Counted from the stretch's first letter, positions 45,733 through 56,232 are shown. The stretch is 64,000 nucleotides of DNA from Campylobacter concisus (GCA_002092835.1 LVWL01000019.1:62001-126000), one strand, 5' to 3'. A program made the numbers and translations. The notes: generated from the letters alone by a model not told the origin.

Positions 45733-47150
45733 ATGAAGAAAATTTTAATAATCGCAGATGGAACTTTCGCAAGAAATTTTTTAAACAGACTGCTTGAAAC
45801 AAAATCAAATTTGCATCACTATATCGTTGTTTCAAGTGAGGATTACAGTCAAAAATCAAATTATGAAAATTTTACATTTTACCAGTTTGACCCAACTAGT
45901 CTCTCAAAGCTAAAAAGCGTAAGCGATGGCTATTTTAGTCAGTTTTGTATAGTTTGCGATGATAAAAATGAGGCGGTTGCTGTTTATGAAAATTTAAGAC
46001 AGATCAGCACAAAGACCGAGACTGTTTTTATGAGCTCATGGGAGCTTGATGAAAAATGCAAAGAAATATTTGCAAGCGATAAACACTTAAGCGTGGTTGA
46101 TATCAGAGATATTGCAGCATCAAGACTTATGGACTATTTACCAGATTTGCCGGTTTTAGCTGATAATATCGGGCTTAGTGAGGGTGAGATCATGGAAGTT
46201 AAGGTGCCAATAGGTAGCTCTTATATGTATCGTCACATTAGCTCAGTAGCTCAAAAAAAATGGCGAATAGCCTCATATATCGAGGCAGCGAGATCATCTT
46301 GCCAAAGCCAAATGTAATGATACAGCCAAGCGATATATTACTAATCGTTGGCGATCCAAATGTGCTTCAAAATGTTTACCGCTCGATCAAGCGTGAAAGT
46401 GGACAGTTTCCAAGCCCGTTTGGTAGCAACATCTATGTGCTTATCGATATGATCTCAATGGATAAAGAACGTGTTAGCAAGCTCATAAAGGATAGCTTGT
46501 ATTTGCATTCAAAGCTAAATAATAAACGCCTTTTTTTTAGAGTGATAAATCCAACTTTAGGTGAAAATTTAGATACTTTAAAAGCGATAAAAGAGAAAAA
46601 TATCATCGTTTTGATGGATTATTTTAATAGTGATAACAAATCTATAAAACATGACGTTTTAAAGCACGATATCGGTCTAATCTTAAGCGATGATAAATAC
46701 TTTTTTAAATTTAAAAAGCTATTTTATGAGCTAAAGCTTCCAGTGATAAAAACGGGTAAAATTTTGCTCTCAAATATAAAAGAGGGCGTTATACTAGGCG
46801 ATCAAAGTCAAGAAGTGGAAAATCAATCAGCTGTAATAACAGACTGCTGTGCACAGCTTGATTTGGAGATGAAATTTTACTATTTTGATAATAAGCATAG
46901 CGATGATGAGGCGTTAAGAGAGCATTTTGAGAGTATTAGCGCGCTATTTTCTAAGCGTATAAAGATAGAAAATCACAATCTTAAAAATCCGCTTGTAAAA
47001 CTAAAAAATACAAAAGATCTGCTTCATTTTGTGATGTTTAGCAAAAGCGTGGCAAATGGTGGGGCATTTGCCTTTTTATCGACAAATTTAAATAGGCTTT
47101 ATAAAAAACTGAGCCAAAACGCACAGCTTTTTGTGCCAGTAAGTGAGTAA
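45733..47150 (+). CDS. COG3400-type TrkA-like predicted nucleotide-binding protein, single-base frameshift
   Basis: I start it at ATG 45733 (GGAG 7-10 bases upstream) rather than the TTG one codon earlier. The N-terminal Rossmann-type segment [17 protein letters not shown] and a later TrkA-C-like segment ([14 protein letters not shown] ... [17 protein letters not shown]) suggest an RCK-like regulator. The frame breaks at CC 46271-46272; one extra C gives [15 protein letters not shown] and about 472 residues. H. pylori HP0282 is a counterpart, also between tgt and aroB as I recall. Ligand and partner are unknown; control of an ion channel is plausible given mscS downstream. Confidence 0.82.
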
Positions 47151-47152
47151 AA

Positions 47153-48190
47153 ATGCAGATAAATTTAAATCTTAAAGAAAAAGCATCAAGCTATAAAATT
47201 TATATAAATGAGCTTGAAAGACTAGAGCTAAAAGGCAAGGTTGGCATCGTTACAAACGCCAAAGTAGCGGGGATTCATCTTGAAAAGCTACTTAGTATTT
47301 TGAAGTGTGATGAGAAATTTATCATAAGTGTGCCTGACGGCGAAGAGTATAAAAACCTTGAAACGTTAGAGCAAATTTTAGAGCAGCTTTTTGTTAGTAA
47401 ATTTGATCGCTCATCTACGCTAATCGCCTTTGGTGGTGGCGTCATAAGCGATATGACTGGCTTTGCGGCGAGCATCTATGAAAGGGGGATAAATTTCATA
47501 AATATCCCAACCACACTTCTAGCGCAAGTTGATGCAAGTGTGGGCGGAAAAACGGGTGTGAATAATAAATTTGGTAAAAACTTAATTGGCTCATTTTATC
47601 AGCCAAAGGCGGTTTTTTGTGAGATAAATTTCTTAAAGACATTGCCAAAGAGAGAATTTGCAGCTGGCGTGGCTGAGGCTTTAAAGATGGCGATAACCTT
47701 TGACAAAGAGATGTTTGATTGGCTAAAGAGCGTAAATTTAGATGATGAAAATTTAGCCAAGCTGGTTGAAAAGTCGGTAATTTTAAAAGCAAAAGTGGTT
47801 GAGCAAGATGAGAAGGAAAAGGGGCTAAGAGCCATCCTAAACTACGGACATACCTTTGCTCACGTTATAGAAAATGAGACGAATTATAAAGAATTTTTAC
47901 ATGGCGAGGCGGTGGCGATAGGTATGAATATGGCAAATCGTTTAAGCGTAAAACTAGGACTCATGAGCGAGGCAGAGGCAGAGGATATCAAACAGGTTTT
48001 AATGAAATTTGGCCTTCCAGTAAACTACAAAATAGAAAATGAATATGCATTTTACGAGGCATTTTTTATGGATAAAAAGACAAAAGATGATAAGATAAAT
48101 TTCATCATTGCAGATAAAATCGGCAGTGCGATCATCAAAAATGACGTCAAAAAAGAAGACGTTTTAAAAATTTTAAGAGAATTTAAATGA
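47153..48190 (+). CDS. aroB: 3-dehydroquinate synthase
   Basis: Second step of the shikimate pathway. [14 protein letters not shown] (about 84-97) binds [22 protein letters not shown] follows; the metal ligands lie in the Glu of AEALKMA, the [11 protein letters not shown] and HGEAVAIGM segments. 345 residues, normal. Starts 2 bases after the previous stop and overlaps mscS by 4 bases. Confidence 0.97.
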   Translation: MQINLNLKEKASSYKIYINELERLELKGKVGIVTNAKVAGIHLEKLLSILKCDEKFIISVPDGEEYKNLETLEQILEQLFVSKFDRSSTLIAFGGGVISDMTGFAASIYERGINFINIPTTLLAQVDASVGGKTGVNNKFGKNLIGSFYQPKAVFCEINFLKTLPKREFAAGVAEALKMAITFDKEMFDWLKSVNLDDENLAKLVEKSVILKAKVVEQDEKEKGLRAILNYGHTFAHVIENETNYKEFLHGEAVAIGMNMANRLSVKLGLMSEAEAEDIKQVLMKFGLPVNYKIENEYAFYEAFFMDKKTKDDKINFIIADKIGSAIIKNDVKKEDVLKILREFK

Positions 48191-49776
48191 AAAAGATCCT
48201 AGCTTTAATACTTTTTTGCTTTGCCCTTTATGCTGAGGAGAACGTTACGCTTGAGCAAAATGGCTCGCAAAATTTACAAAATAACGAGCTTATTAAAGAT
48301 ATTTCAAATCTAGATAACTCACTAAAAAACAATATCTGGATCACAAGGTATGCTAACTATAACACTTATCAAAGACTTATTGATGAGCTTGAAAAAAATG
48401 AAAATGAACTAAAGAAACTGGACAAAAGCTCAAGAAGAGGCAGCGATATCATAAAGAGAATCCAAACCCTAAAAGAGCAGATAAATTTACTAAAAGAATA
48501 TGAAAAAACGCCATTTTCAAATATGCTAGCAGCTCCTGAAATGGATACTCCACCAAGGATAACAAGTCCTGTTGCACTTATATCTGGCTTTTCGTATATC
48601 AAAAAGATAAAGAGCGATAAGATCGAGTATCAAAGGCATATAAAAGAGCTTGATACGCTTTTGGAAAAGCTTGAAACAAAAGAAAATTTACTAAATAGAC
48701 TAAATTTGATAGAAGAAAATGAGCAAAATAGAGAAAGCCTAAACTTGGTAAAACAAGAAATAGGCGACTTTAAAGCGGCAAAACAGATCGCTGATACAAC
48801 TTATAATGTCTATGAAAAAAGAGCTGATGAGGCTATAAATTTAACCACCTCTGATATAAAAGCTCAGTTTTTAAGTATGGGCTATACAGCTATCATCATT
48901 CTTTTAACGATCGGGTTAACATTTATCGCTAAATTTATCGTTAAAAGAACGATTACCGATAATGAGAGATTTTACACGGTCAATAAATTTTTAAACGTTT
49001 TAAATATCACCGTTATCATCATAATCTTACTCTTTTCATACATCGAAAATGTTACATATCTGGTAACCGTGCTAGGTTTTGCCTCAGCTGGTATCGCCAT
49101 TGCGATGAAAGATATGTTTATGAGTATGCTTGGCTGGATGGTGATCATGTTTGGCGGCTCTATACATGTGGGCGATAGGATCAGAGTGCTTCATGACGGC
49201 AGTGAATTTGTGGGCGATGTGATTGATATCTCTTTACTTAGGCTGACCGTTTTTGAGGATGTTAGCTACTCGACTTATAAGACAAACCGCCGTGCAGGCA
49301 GAATCATCTTTGTGCCAAATAACTATATCTTTACCGACCTCATCGCAAACTATGCTCATTATGGTATGAAGACCGTTTGGGATGGTATAGATATCGTTAT
49401 AAGCTTTGATAGCAATCATAAAAAAGCTGTGTATCTAGCAAGAAATGTCGTTAAAAAATACTCAAAAGGCTACACTGATATCGCAAAACGCCAGATGAAT
49501 AAACTAAGAAGCCAATACAGCATCAAAAATCCAAACGTCGAGCCAAGAATTTATACATTTTTTGAGCCTTATGGTATAAATGTCTCATGCTGGTATATGG
49601 CAAATTCTTATGCGACTTTGGCTCTTAGAAGCACTATTAGCGCTGAGATTATAGAAGCATTTTTAGCTCAAGATGATATAAAGATCGCTTATCCAACACA
49701 AACCATGTTTATAGGCAAAAAAGAAAATCCAAGCGATCACACCGCTCACAGCGAGCAAGAGAGTGAAAATTCTTAA
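48187..49776 (+). CDS. mscS: MscS-family mechanosensitive channel with long periplasmic coiled coil
   Basis: 529 residues. Signal peptide [16 protein letters not shown], then a charged coiled-coil region (about 25-215) predicted to be periplasmic, three to four transmembrane helices (about 225-345) and the MscS pore and beta domain ([42 protein letters not shown], then [17 protein letters not shown]). Bigger than E. coli MscS and similar in plan to the larger osmotic channels of Campylobacter. Same place behind aroB in H. pylori. Confidence 0.92.
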   Translation: MKKILALILFCFALYAEENVTLEQNGSQNLQNNELIKDISNLDNSLKNNIWITRYANYNTYQRLIDELEKNENELKKLDKSSRRGSDIIKRIQTLKEQINLLKEYEKTPFSNMLAAPEMDTPPRITSPVALISGFSYIKKIKSDKIEYQRHIKELDTLLEKLETKENLLNRLNLIEENEQNRESLNLVKQEIGDFKAAKQIADTTYNVYEKRADEAINLTTSDIKAQFLSMGYTAIIILLTIGLTFIAKFIVKRTITDNERFYTVNKFLNVLNITVIIIILLFSYIENVTYLVTVLGFASAGIAIAMKDMFMSMLGWMVIMFGGSIHVGDRIRVLHDGSEFVGDVIDISLLRLTVFEDVSYSTYKTNRRAGRIIFVPNNYIFTDLIANYAHYGMKTVWDGIDIVISFDSNHKKAVYLARNVVKKYSKGYTDIAKRQMNKLRSQYSIKNPNVEPRIYTFFEPYGINVSCWYMANSYATLALRSTISAEIIEAFLAQDDIKIAYPTQTMFIGKKENPSDHTAHSEQESENS

Positions 49777-51014
49777 TGCAAAAGATATTTTTTAAAACAT
49801 TTGGATGTCGCACAAATATCTATGATACCGAGCTTTTAAAAAGCTACATCAAGGACTACGAGATTACAAATGATGAAGATGCTGCTGATATCGTGATCAT
49901 AAACTCGTGCACTGTTACAAATTCTGCCGATAGCGGTGTCAGAAACTACATAAACGGCGTAAAAAGGCGTGGGGCAAAGGTGGTGCTGACTGGATGTGGA
50001 GCGGTTAGCAAGGGCAAAGAGCTATTTAATAGCGGTATATTTGGTGTGCTAGGAGCTAGCAAAAAGAGCGATCTAAATGAGCTTTTAAAGCAAGAAAAAC
50101 CATTTTTTGAGCTTGGAAATTTAAACTCAGTTGATAAAAATATAGTTACAAATTATGAAAATCACACTAAGGCTTTTATAAAAATTCAAGAAGGCTGCAA
50201 CTTTAGCTGCAGCTACTGCATCATCCCTTCAGTTCGTGGTAAGGCTAGAAGCATGGATGAGGCTATGATACTAAAAGAGGCAAGAATTTTAGCCCAAAAC
50301 GGCTATAATGAGCTCGTACTAACTGGCACAAATATAGGCAGTTACGGCAAAGATACAAATAGCTCTCTTGGTAAGCTTTTGGCAAGCTTGGGTAAAATTT
50401 CTGGCATTAGACGTATTCGGCTCGGAAGTATTGAGCCAAGCCAGATAGATGAGAGCTTTAGAGAAATTTTAAAAGAAGAGTGGCTGGAGCGTCATTTGCA
50501 CATCGCGCTTCAGCACACGAGTCAGACGATGCTAAAGATCATGCGAAGACGAAATAACGCATTTAGTGATTTGGAACTTTTTAATGAGCTTAGTTCTCTT
50601 GGCTTTGCCCTTGGCACGGACTATATCGTTGGTCATCCAGGAGAGAGTGAGGAGATATGGACAGAGGCTGTGGAAAATTTTAAGAAATTTCCTATCACAC
50701 ATCTGCACGCTTTTGTATATTCACCAAGGCGTGATACGCACTCAGCTACGCTAAAAAGCGATGTTAGCGGCGATGTGGCAAAAAATAGGCTAAAAATTTT
50801 ACAAGGCATTACTTTGCAAAATAATGAAAATTTTAGAAAAAAACATAACGGAGCTTTGAAAATTTTAGTCGAGCAAAAAAATGGTGAATTTTACGAAGGT
50901 TTTGATCAGTTTTACAACAAAGCTAAAATTTTAAGCCAAAAAGATATAACAAAAGAGTGGGTGGAGGTAAGCGAATATGAAGTTAAGCCAGATGCCAATT
51001 ATGCAAAAATTTAA
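49776..51014 (+). CDS. mtaB: tRNA t6A37 methylthiotransferase
   Basis: Third methylthiotransferase in the window; MtaB converts t6A to ms2t6A. Starts [20 protein letters not shown], where GCRTN is the MtaB form of the first signature; INSCTVTNSAD and LTGCGAV supply the other UPF0004 cysteines, and the radical SAM motif is EGCNFSCSYCIIP at about 139-151. 412 residues. The ATG shares a base with the mscS stop (TAATG). Confidence 0.94.
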   Translation: MQKIFFKTFGCRTNIYDTELLKSYIKDYEITNDEDAADIVIINSCTVTNSADSGVRNYINGVKRRGAKVVLTGCGAVSKGKELFNSGIFGVLGASKKSDLNELLKQEKPFFELGNLNSVDKNIVTNYENHTKAFIKIQEGCNFSCSYCIIPSVRGKARSMDEAMILKEARILAQNGYNELVLTGTNIGSYGKDTNSSLGKLLASLGKISGIRRIRLGSIEPSQIDESFREILKEEWLERHLHIALQHTSQTMLKIMRRRNNAFSDLELFNELSSLGFALGTDYIVGHPGESEEIWTEAVENFKKFPITHLHAFVYSPRRDTHSATLKSDVSGDVAKNRLKILQGITLQNNENFRKKHNGALKILVEQKNGEFYEGFDQFYNKAKILSQKDITKEWVEVSEYEVKPDANYAKI

Positions 51015-52652
51015 ATTTAATAAAAAAATATCCTAATAATCGCAGCTATCGCATTAATCAGCGTGCTGTTATTTGCCGTTAGCAAAGAGCCACGAAATAT
51101 CACATATTCGCAATATATGCAGCTAATGGATGGAAATTTTATAGACCGCGCTGTAATCAATGATGATGAAGTCGTGCTTTATGCACAAAACAATCGTTTT
51201 TCAATCATAAAAGAGGGCATCGATCTAAAAGAGCTTATTAAAAAAGTGCCTGTTGAAAAGACTAAGCAATACATCACCCCTGGCATGATCTGGGGTTTTA
51301 TCATCTTTGTCTGCTTTGTGCTTTGGTATGCTTATATCTTTAGAAGTATCAGGAAAAAAGAGGAGAGCTTGCTTAGCAAAAAAGAGGGTGCATTTGAGAT
51401 AGAAAGCGTGCTAAATCAAAACACTATGCCAGTCATCTCAAATGTGAGATTTAGCGATGTGGCAGGTATTAGTGAGGTTAAAAGCGAGCTTAGCGAGATA
51501 GTTGATTTTCTAAAAAATCCACAAAAATATAGAAATTTTGGTATCAAAATGCCAAAAGGCGTGCTAATGATAGGCCCTCCAGGCGTTGGTAAGACGCTTG
51601 TGGCAAAGGCGGTTGCTGGCGAGGCAAATGTACCATTTTTCTATCAAAATGGTGCTAGTTTTGTGCAAATTTATGTTGGCATGGGTGCAAAAAGAGTAAG
51701 AGAGCTTTTTAGCAAAGCTAAGTCTTATGCTCCGTCTATTATCTTTATCGATGAGATAGATGCTGTTGGAAAGAGCAGGGGTGGTACTAGAAACGACGAG
51801 CGAGAAGCCACTCTAAATCAGCTACTAACCGAGATGGATGGCTTTGAGGACAACTCTGGCGTCATCGTAATAGCTGCTACAAATAGGATCGAAATGATCG
51901 ACGAGGCACTACTTAGATCGGGTCGTTTTGATAGGAGAATTTTTCTTTCGATGCCTGATTTTAACGACAGAGTGGCTATTTTAAATACCTATTTAAAAGA
52001 TAAAAAATGCGATGTTTCAGCCGAAGATATCGCTAGGATGAGCGTTGGCTTTTCAGGTGCGGCACTTAGCACACTTGTAAATGAAGCTGCGATAAATGCT
52101 CTAAGAAATAATGAGAGCGTACTAAAAATAAGAGACTTTGAGGCTGTTTTAAATAAGGTCTTGCTTGGTAAGAAAAAAGTACTAAGCTACAGCGAAAGTG
52201 AGAAAAAAATCCAAGCTGTCTATCAAGGTGCAAAGGCACTTAGTGCTTACTGGTTTGATGTGAAATTTGAAAAAATTTCACTCATTGAAGACCGCTTTAT
52301 GGCAACCGAGCAAGAGATAGAGTCAAAGTCGCAGATGATATCTCGCATTAAAGTATTAATCTCTGGCATGTGTAAGCTTGAAATAGACGAAAATGATATT
52401 TTTTCAAACTCGAGCAGTGATCTAAATTTAGCCAAAGAGATCGCATCAAAGATGGTTTATGAGTACGGCATGGGTAGCTCTTTTGTGCCAAATCCAAACG
52501 ACGTCGAAGAGATCTTAAAACAGGCAAAAGAAGAGATAATGTCCTTTTTAAAGGGTACAAACGAGCAGATCGCAAAGATCAGTTCATATCTGCTAGCGTA
52601 CGAGAGTGTAGATAAAGAGGCGCTGGCAAAAATTTTAAATGAAAACTACTAA
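50977..52652 (+). CDS. FtsH-like membrane AAA ATPase without protease motif, single-base frameshift
   Basis: Begins at ATG 50977 (GGAGG upstream), inside the end of mtaB; the frame breaks in the A7 run 51022-51028, and one more A gives [18 protein letters not shown], the first membrane helix. Restored length about 558 residues. A short periplasmic loop is followed by a second helix ([19 protein letters not shown]) and a complete AAA module: Walker A GPPGVGKT (about 200-207), Walker [25 protein letters not shown]. The C-terminal domain aligns with FtsH, but HEAGH is replaced by YQGAK at 52221-52235, so zinc binding and proteolysis should be lost. H. pylori HP0286 is in the same place. Possibly a membrane unfoldase or quality-control adaptor. 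Confidence 0.88.
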
Positions 52653-52662
52653 AGGAGAAAAA

Positions 52663-53202
52663 GTGAAAGCAAAAATAGGCATACTAACTCTATCTGATCG
52701 TGCAAGCGAAGGCACATACGAGGACAAATCAGGCCCAGCGATCAAAGAGGTGCTTGATAGCTGGATAGTGAGCGAGCGTGAGTACTTTTATGAGGTGATC
52801 CCAGATGAGTTTGAGCTTATAAAAGAGAGGCTTGTGCACATGATAGACGTGTTTGGTTGCGACCTTGTGCTAACTACTGGCGGTACAGGACCAGCGGTGA
52901 GAGACGTTACGCCAGAGGCTACTGAGGCTGTTTGTGAGAAGATGATGCCAGGCTTTGGTGAGCTAATGAGAGCTGCAAGCTTGCAATACGTCCCAACAGC
53001 GATCCTGTCACGCCAAACAGCAGGTATCAGAGGGCACGCGCTAATCATAAATTTACCAGGTCAGCCAAAGGCGATAAAAGAGTGCTTGGAGCCGGTATTT
53101 CCAGCGGTGCCATACTGCATAGACCTGATCGAAGGTGCGTTTATTGAGACTGATGAAAATGTGATGAAAGTTTTCCGCCCAAAACAAAAGAAAATTTCTT
53201 AA
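52663..53202 (+). CDS. mogA: molybdopterin adenylyltransferase
   Basis: Activates molybdopterin by adenylylation before molybdenum insertion. GTG start at 52663 with AAAGGAGAAAAA before it (an in-frame ATG at 52639 lies inside the FtsH-like gene). GILTLSDRASEG at 5-16, LTTGGTGPAVRDVTPEAT at about 73-90, and LINLPGQPKA are MogA/MoeA-fold signatures. 179 residues. Needed for molybdoenzymes such as formate dehydrogenase and nitrate reductase. Confidence 0.95.
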   Translation: MKAKIGILTLSDRASEGTYEDKSGPAIKEVLDSWIVSEREYFYEVIPDEFELIKERLVHMIDVFGCDLVLTTGGTGPAVRDVTPEATEAVCEKMMPGFGELMRAASLQYVPTAILSRQTAGIRGHALIINLPGQPKAIKECLEPVFPAVPYCIDLIEGAFIETDENVMKVFRPKQKKIS

Positions 53203-53211
53203 TCTTTTAGG

Positions 53212-53259
53212 CCTAAATTTAAGCTAGCTGCCCTTGTGGGCGGCTAAATTTAGGTTTTG
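53212..53259 (+). terminator. terminator of mogA
   Basis: A long composite hairpin: CCTAAATTTA at 53212-53221 pairs with TAAATTTAGG at 53245-53254, and inside it AGCTGCCC (53226-53233) pairs with GGGCGGCT (53238-53245) with one mismatch-type G-T. It is followed by TTTTGC, starting 10 bases after the mogA stop. Confidence 0.7.
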
Positions 53260-53312
53260 CTTACTATTTTAAATTTATATATTCAAATTTGGCCGCAATC
53301 AATAAAATTTAG

Positions 53313-53318
53313 TATAAT
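53313..53318 (+). promoter_or_regulatory. orphan -10 element in the mogA-thiE gap
   Basis: A perfect TATAAT at 53313-53318 (context TTTAGTATAATACTGC) with no gene following on this strand within the 390 bases up to the convergent thi operon. It may drive a small RNA or be chance in AT-rich DNA. Confidence 0.4.
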
Positions 53319-53468
53319 ACTGCAATAACCGACGATGAACTGGCTGGCGCACTAAGTAGTAACAGCTAAATTTATGCAAGTTTTTAACAAAAAAGTCACT
53401 ACACAAGCGACAAATTTGGTAAATAATATATGTATCTGAAATTTGCTATTTTGCGCTTTAGTAATGCG

Positions 53469-53504
53469 AAATTTAACAAAAAAGCGGTGTTTTTTGTTAA
53501 ATTT
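53469..53504. other. 15-bp perfect inverted repeat in an intergenic region
   Basis: Bases 53469-53483 (AAATTTAACAAAAAA) pair perfectly with 53490-53504 around the 6-base loop GCGGTG. It lies about 150 bases after the orphan TATAAT at 53313. On the plus strand no T-run follows, since T's are part of the stem; a terminator role for a small RNA is still possible. The rest of 53260-53663 is AT-rich, with stops in all frames and no gene I can support. Confidence 0.5.
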
Positions 53505-53663
53505 AAGTAGGTAAAAGTGCAAATTTTTAATTTTAGTAAAACATTAAATTTATACAAAAAACAGATGATGAAATAAGCTAGAGCCACAAAACAATCTTTT
53601 ATAAATTTAATAAAAATAAATTTAAAAGAAAAAAGCGATAGTCAAATTTAACTTAAATTTGCC

Positions 53664-53693
53664 AAATTTTACATAAAATAGTATGTAAAATTT
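53664..53693 (-). terminator. hairpin downstream of the thi operon
   Basis: A 12-bp perfect stem, AAATTTTACATA at 53664-53675 and TATGTAAAATTT at 53682-53693, with a 6-base loop, 14 bases beyond the last thi gene. Very AT-rich, so stability is limited, but position and length suggest terminator function. Confidence 0.5.
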
Positions 53694-53706
53694 TATGCAA
53701 ATAAAG

Positions 53707-54327
53707 CTAAATTTGCTCGTTTTTGCTTTTTACTATCTTTTTTATAAGCTCTATATCGCTATTAATTGCTAGGCTCATAAAACAAACGCCACTTGCTCCA
53801 GCTTTTATACTCTCTTTATAGTTTTCGCTATTTAGTCCGCCAAGTGCGTAAATTTCTTTATTAAAGCTTTTTAGCTCGCTTATAAAACTTACCCCTTTTG
53901 ACTCTAAATTTGGCTTGCAAGAGGTGGCAAATATATGAGAAGCAACCAGCACATCAGCGATAGAGGCTGAAATTTTAGCCTGCTCTAGGTCGTGAGCTGG
54001 GGCATAAATTTTAGCTGTTTTTTTAAATTCATCTAAAAAAATGCTGTGATTTTTAAAAAAGTCAAGCTGTGCTGAAGTGAGCCAAAAGTCACTTTTTAGC
54101 TTGTAAGCTACGTCAAAAAATTGATTAATGATAAATTTTTTGCGGTAGTTTTCACAAATTTGAGCCACAACCCTAGCAAGATCATAAAAATGAGCCTCGT
54201 CTAGTCCCTTTGCACGAAGTAAAATTTCATCCACGCCAGCCTTGCAAAGTAGCTGTATCCTCTTTAAAAAGTCATCGCCATCATAGCTTTCAAAGTCGGC
54301 CACGCAGAGAATCTTAAACATAGACAT
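53707..54327 (-). CDS. TenI/ThiE-like thiamin pathway protein
   Basis: 206 residues of the thiamine phosphate synthase fold. EILLRAKGLD (about 34-43) is the QLR-x-K strand, YAPAHDLEQAK the S-x-H-x-x-EA element and ALGGLNSEN the phosphate loop. The pyrophosphate-binding N-D-R segment expected after the second strand is changed to INQFFDVA, so a TenI (thiazole tautomerase) role is at least as likely as ThiE. Last gene of the thiS-F-G-H unit; overlaps thiH by 14 bases, or 8 if the second Met is used. Confidence 0.8.
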   Translation of the reverse strand: MSMFKILCVADFESYDGDDFLKRIQLLCKAGVDEILLRAKGLDEAHFYDLARVVAQICENYRKKFIINQFFDVAYKLKSDFWLTSAQLDFFKNHSIFLDEFKKTAKIYAPAHDLEQAKISASIADVLVASHIFATSCKPNLESKGVSFISELKSFNKEIYALGGLNSENYKESIKAGASGVCFMSLAINSDIELIKKIVKSKNEQI

Positions 54328-55468
54328 ACTCGCTCATTAGTGGCTCTAGGCCATTTGCTTTTAGCATAGTCTTGATCTCATCCACGCTTCTATCGTCACT
54401 TATCTCAAACTGCTCGTCACCCTTTTTCTCTTCACCGTGAGCGCCGATGCTCACTTTTACGCCAGCACTTATCTTATTTGTGGCGATCTTTACGGCGTTA
54501 TCGCGAAATTTCGCTTTTTCCCTGGTTGAGATGGTGATGCTGGCTGTTGGCATAAAAATTCTATAAGCACAGATCACTTGTAAAAGCTCGCGCTCGCCAA
54601 CATCACGTGGATTGATGCGGTCGTTGTTTATGATGGGGCGAAGTCTTGGGCATGAAAATGCGATCTCGGCGTGCGGATACTTTTTTTGAACTAAGCTCGC
54701 ATGAAGTGCCGTAGCAAAGGCATCAAGCCTAAAGTCATCTATGCCAAGAAGTGCTGCAAAGCCGACCCCTCTCATGCCTCCAAGAAGCGCTCGCTCTTGC
54801 GCGTTTAATCGGTATGGGAAAATTCTTTTATTGCCGCCAAGGTGGATTTTTTCATATTTTGTGGGATTATAGGTCTCTTGAAAGACGGTCACGTAGTCCA
54901 CACCACTTTTGTGAAGCAATGTGTAGCCATCAGAGTTTAGCGGATAAATTTCAACCCCAACGACTTTAAAAAACTTCTTTGCCAAAGCGCAAGCGTTTGC
55001 GATATAGGCTACACTTGAGCTAGTTTCGCTCTCGCCTGTTAGGATTAAAATTTCCTCTAAGCCACTCTTTGAAATTTCTCTTAGCTCTCTCGTGATCTCC
55101 TCGTTGCTTAGTTTTGCCCTTTTTATTTTGTTATTGGCGTTAAATCCGCAATAAACGCAGAGATTATCGCAGTAGTTTGCTATGTAAAGCGGCGTAAAAA
55201 GTGTGATATTTGAGCCAAAATTTGTCCTTGTTTTTGCTTGGGCTAGCTGGGCTATTTGCTCTAAAAATGGCGCTGCAGCAGGCGAGAGTAGTGCTTTTAA
55301 ATTTTCAAGTGAGCAGTGCTTTGCATTAAGAGCTGCTTTGACGTCAGCTTCGCTGTAAATTGCAGGCTTGTAGCTCTCGCGCTCTTTTAAAATCTCATCC
55401 ATAATGTCGTTGCCAACATCCTCCATGTGAGGTAGTAGCTGCATGTGATCGGTTTTAGTAAATTTCAT
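54314..55468 (-). CDS. thiH: 2-iminoacetate synthase ThiH
   Basis: A radical SAM tyrosine lyase that gives dehydroglycine for thiazole formation under oxygen-poor conditions. The CxxxCxxC motif is in ANYCDNLCVYCGFN at about 91-104. Other markers: LILTGESE and FQETYNPTKYEKIHLGG. 384 residues. Use of ThiH rather than ThiO fits a microaerobic or anaerobic life. Shares one base with thiG. Confidence 0.96.
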   Translation of the reverse strand: MKFTKTDHMQLLPHMEDVGNDIMDEILKERESYKPAIYSEADVKAALNAKHCSLENLKALLSPAAAPFLEQIAQLAQAKTRTNFGSNITLFTPLYIANYCDNLCVYCGFNANNKIKRAKLSNEEITRELREISKSGLEEILILTGESETSSSVAYIANACALAKKFFKVVGVEIYPLNSDGYTLLHKSGVDYVTVFQETYNPTKYEKIHLGGNKRIFPYRLNAQERALLGGMRGVGFAALLGIDDFRLDAFATALHASLVQKKYPHAEIAFSCPRLRPIINNDRINPRDVGERELLQVICAYRIFMPTASITISTREKAKFRDNAVKIATNKISAGVKVSIGAHGEEKKGDEQFEISDDRSVDEIKTMLKANGLEPLMSEYVYV

Positions 55469-56232
55469 CAGTCTAAAAATCCAGTGAGCGGTGATGAGGC
55501 ATTTGCGCTTTTGCTCTTTGCACCAAGGCCTGCTAGGTAGGCGTTGCGACCAGCGATGATAGCCTCTTTGAAGGCTCTTGCCATGAGTGGGATATTTTTA
55601 GATGAGGCGATGGCTGTGTTTGCCATGATAGCAGCTGCTCCCATCTCCATCGCTTCGCACGCTTGTGAAGGCCTGCCTATGCCAGCATCAACTATGATCT
55701 GCGTATCAAGCTCGTTTATCAAAATTTCAATAATATCTTTAAAAACTAGCCCTTGGTTTGAGCCAATGGGCGCAGCTAGAGGCATTATGCAGCTAGCTCC
55801 TGCACTTAGCATCGCTCTTGCGGCGTTTAGATCTGGAAACATATAAGGCATTGGCACAAAGCCGTCGTTTGCCAAGGCTTCGCAAGCTTTTATGGTTTCA
55901 ATATTGTCTGGAAAGAGAAATTTAGAATCGGTGATGATCTCAATCTTAACAAGCTCCCCGCACCCAAGCTCACGTGCGAGCTGGGCGATACGAACGGCCT
56001 CTTTGGCGTTTCTAGCGCCACTTGTGTTTGGCAAAAGTGTCACGCCTTTTGGGATAAAGTCAAGTATATTTCGCTCTTTGCTCTCGTTTATGCGCCTAAG
56101 AGCAAGGGTTAAAATTTGCGCTCCAGCCTCGTTTATAGCTGAGTCGATTAGCTCGTGTGAATACTTACCAGAGCCAAGGATAAAGCGGCTTTGAAACTCC
56201 TTGCCGCCAAGGATCAAACTATCGCTTTGCAC
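55468..56232 (-). CDS. thiG: thiazole synthase ThiG
   Basis: Builds the thiazole phosphate ring from deoxyxylulose phosphate, ThiS thiocarboxylate and iminoacetate. GTG start at 56232, directly after the thiF stop. FILGSGKY at 17-24, [35 protein letters not shown] and [21 protein letters not shown] are family signatures. 254 residues. Confidence 0.97.
   Translation of the reverse strand: MQSDSLILGGKEFQSRFILGSGKYSHELIDSAINEAGAQILTLALRRINESKERNILDFIPKGVTLLPNTSGARNAKEAVRIAQLARELGCGELVKIEIITDSKFLFPDNIETIKACEALANDGFVPMPYMFPDLNAARAMLSAGASCIMPLAAPIGSNQGLVFKDIIEILINELDTQIIVDAGIGRPSQACEAMEMGAAAIMANTAIASSKNIPLMARAFKEAIIAGRNAYLAGLGAKSKSANASSPLTGFLD

Noticed and set aside
53399-53587. 62-codon leftward frame in the mogA-thiE gap
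   Set aside because: Composition is dominated by AT-rich codons and it runs straight through the 15-bp hairpin; no start signal.
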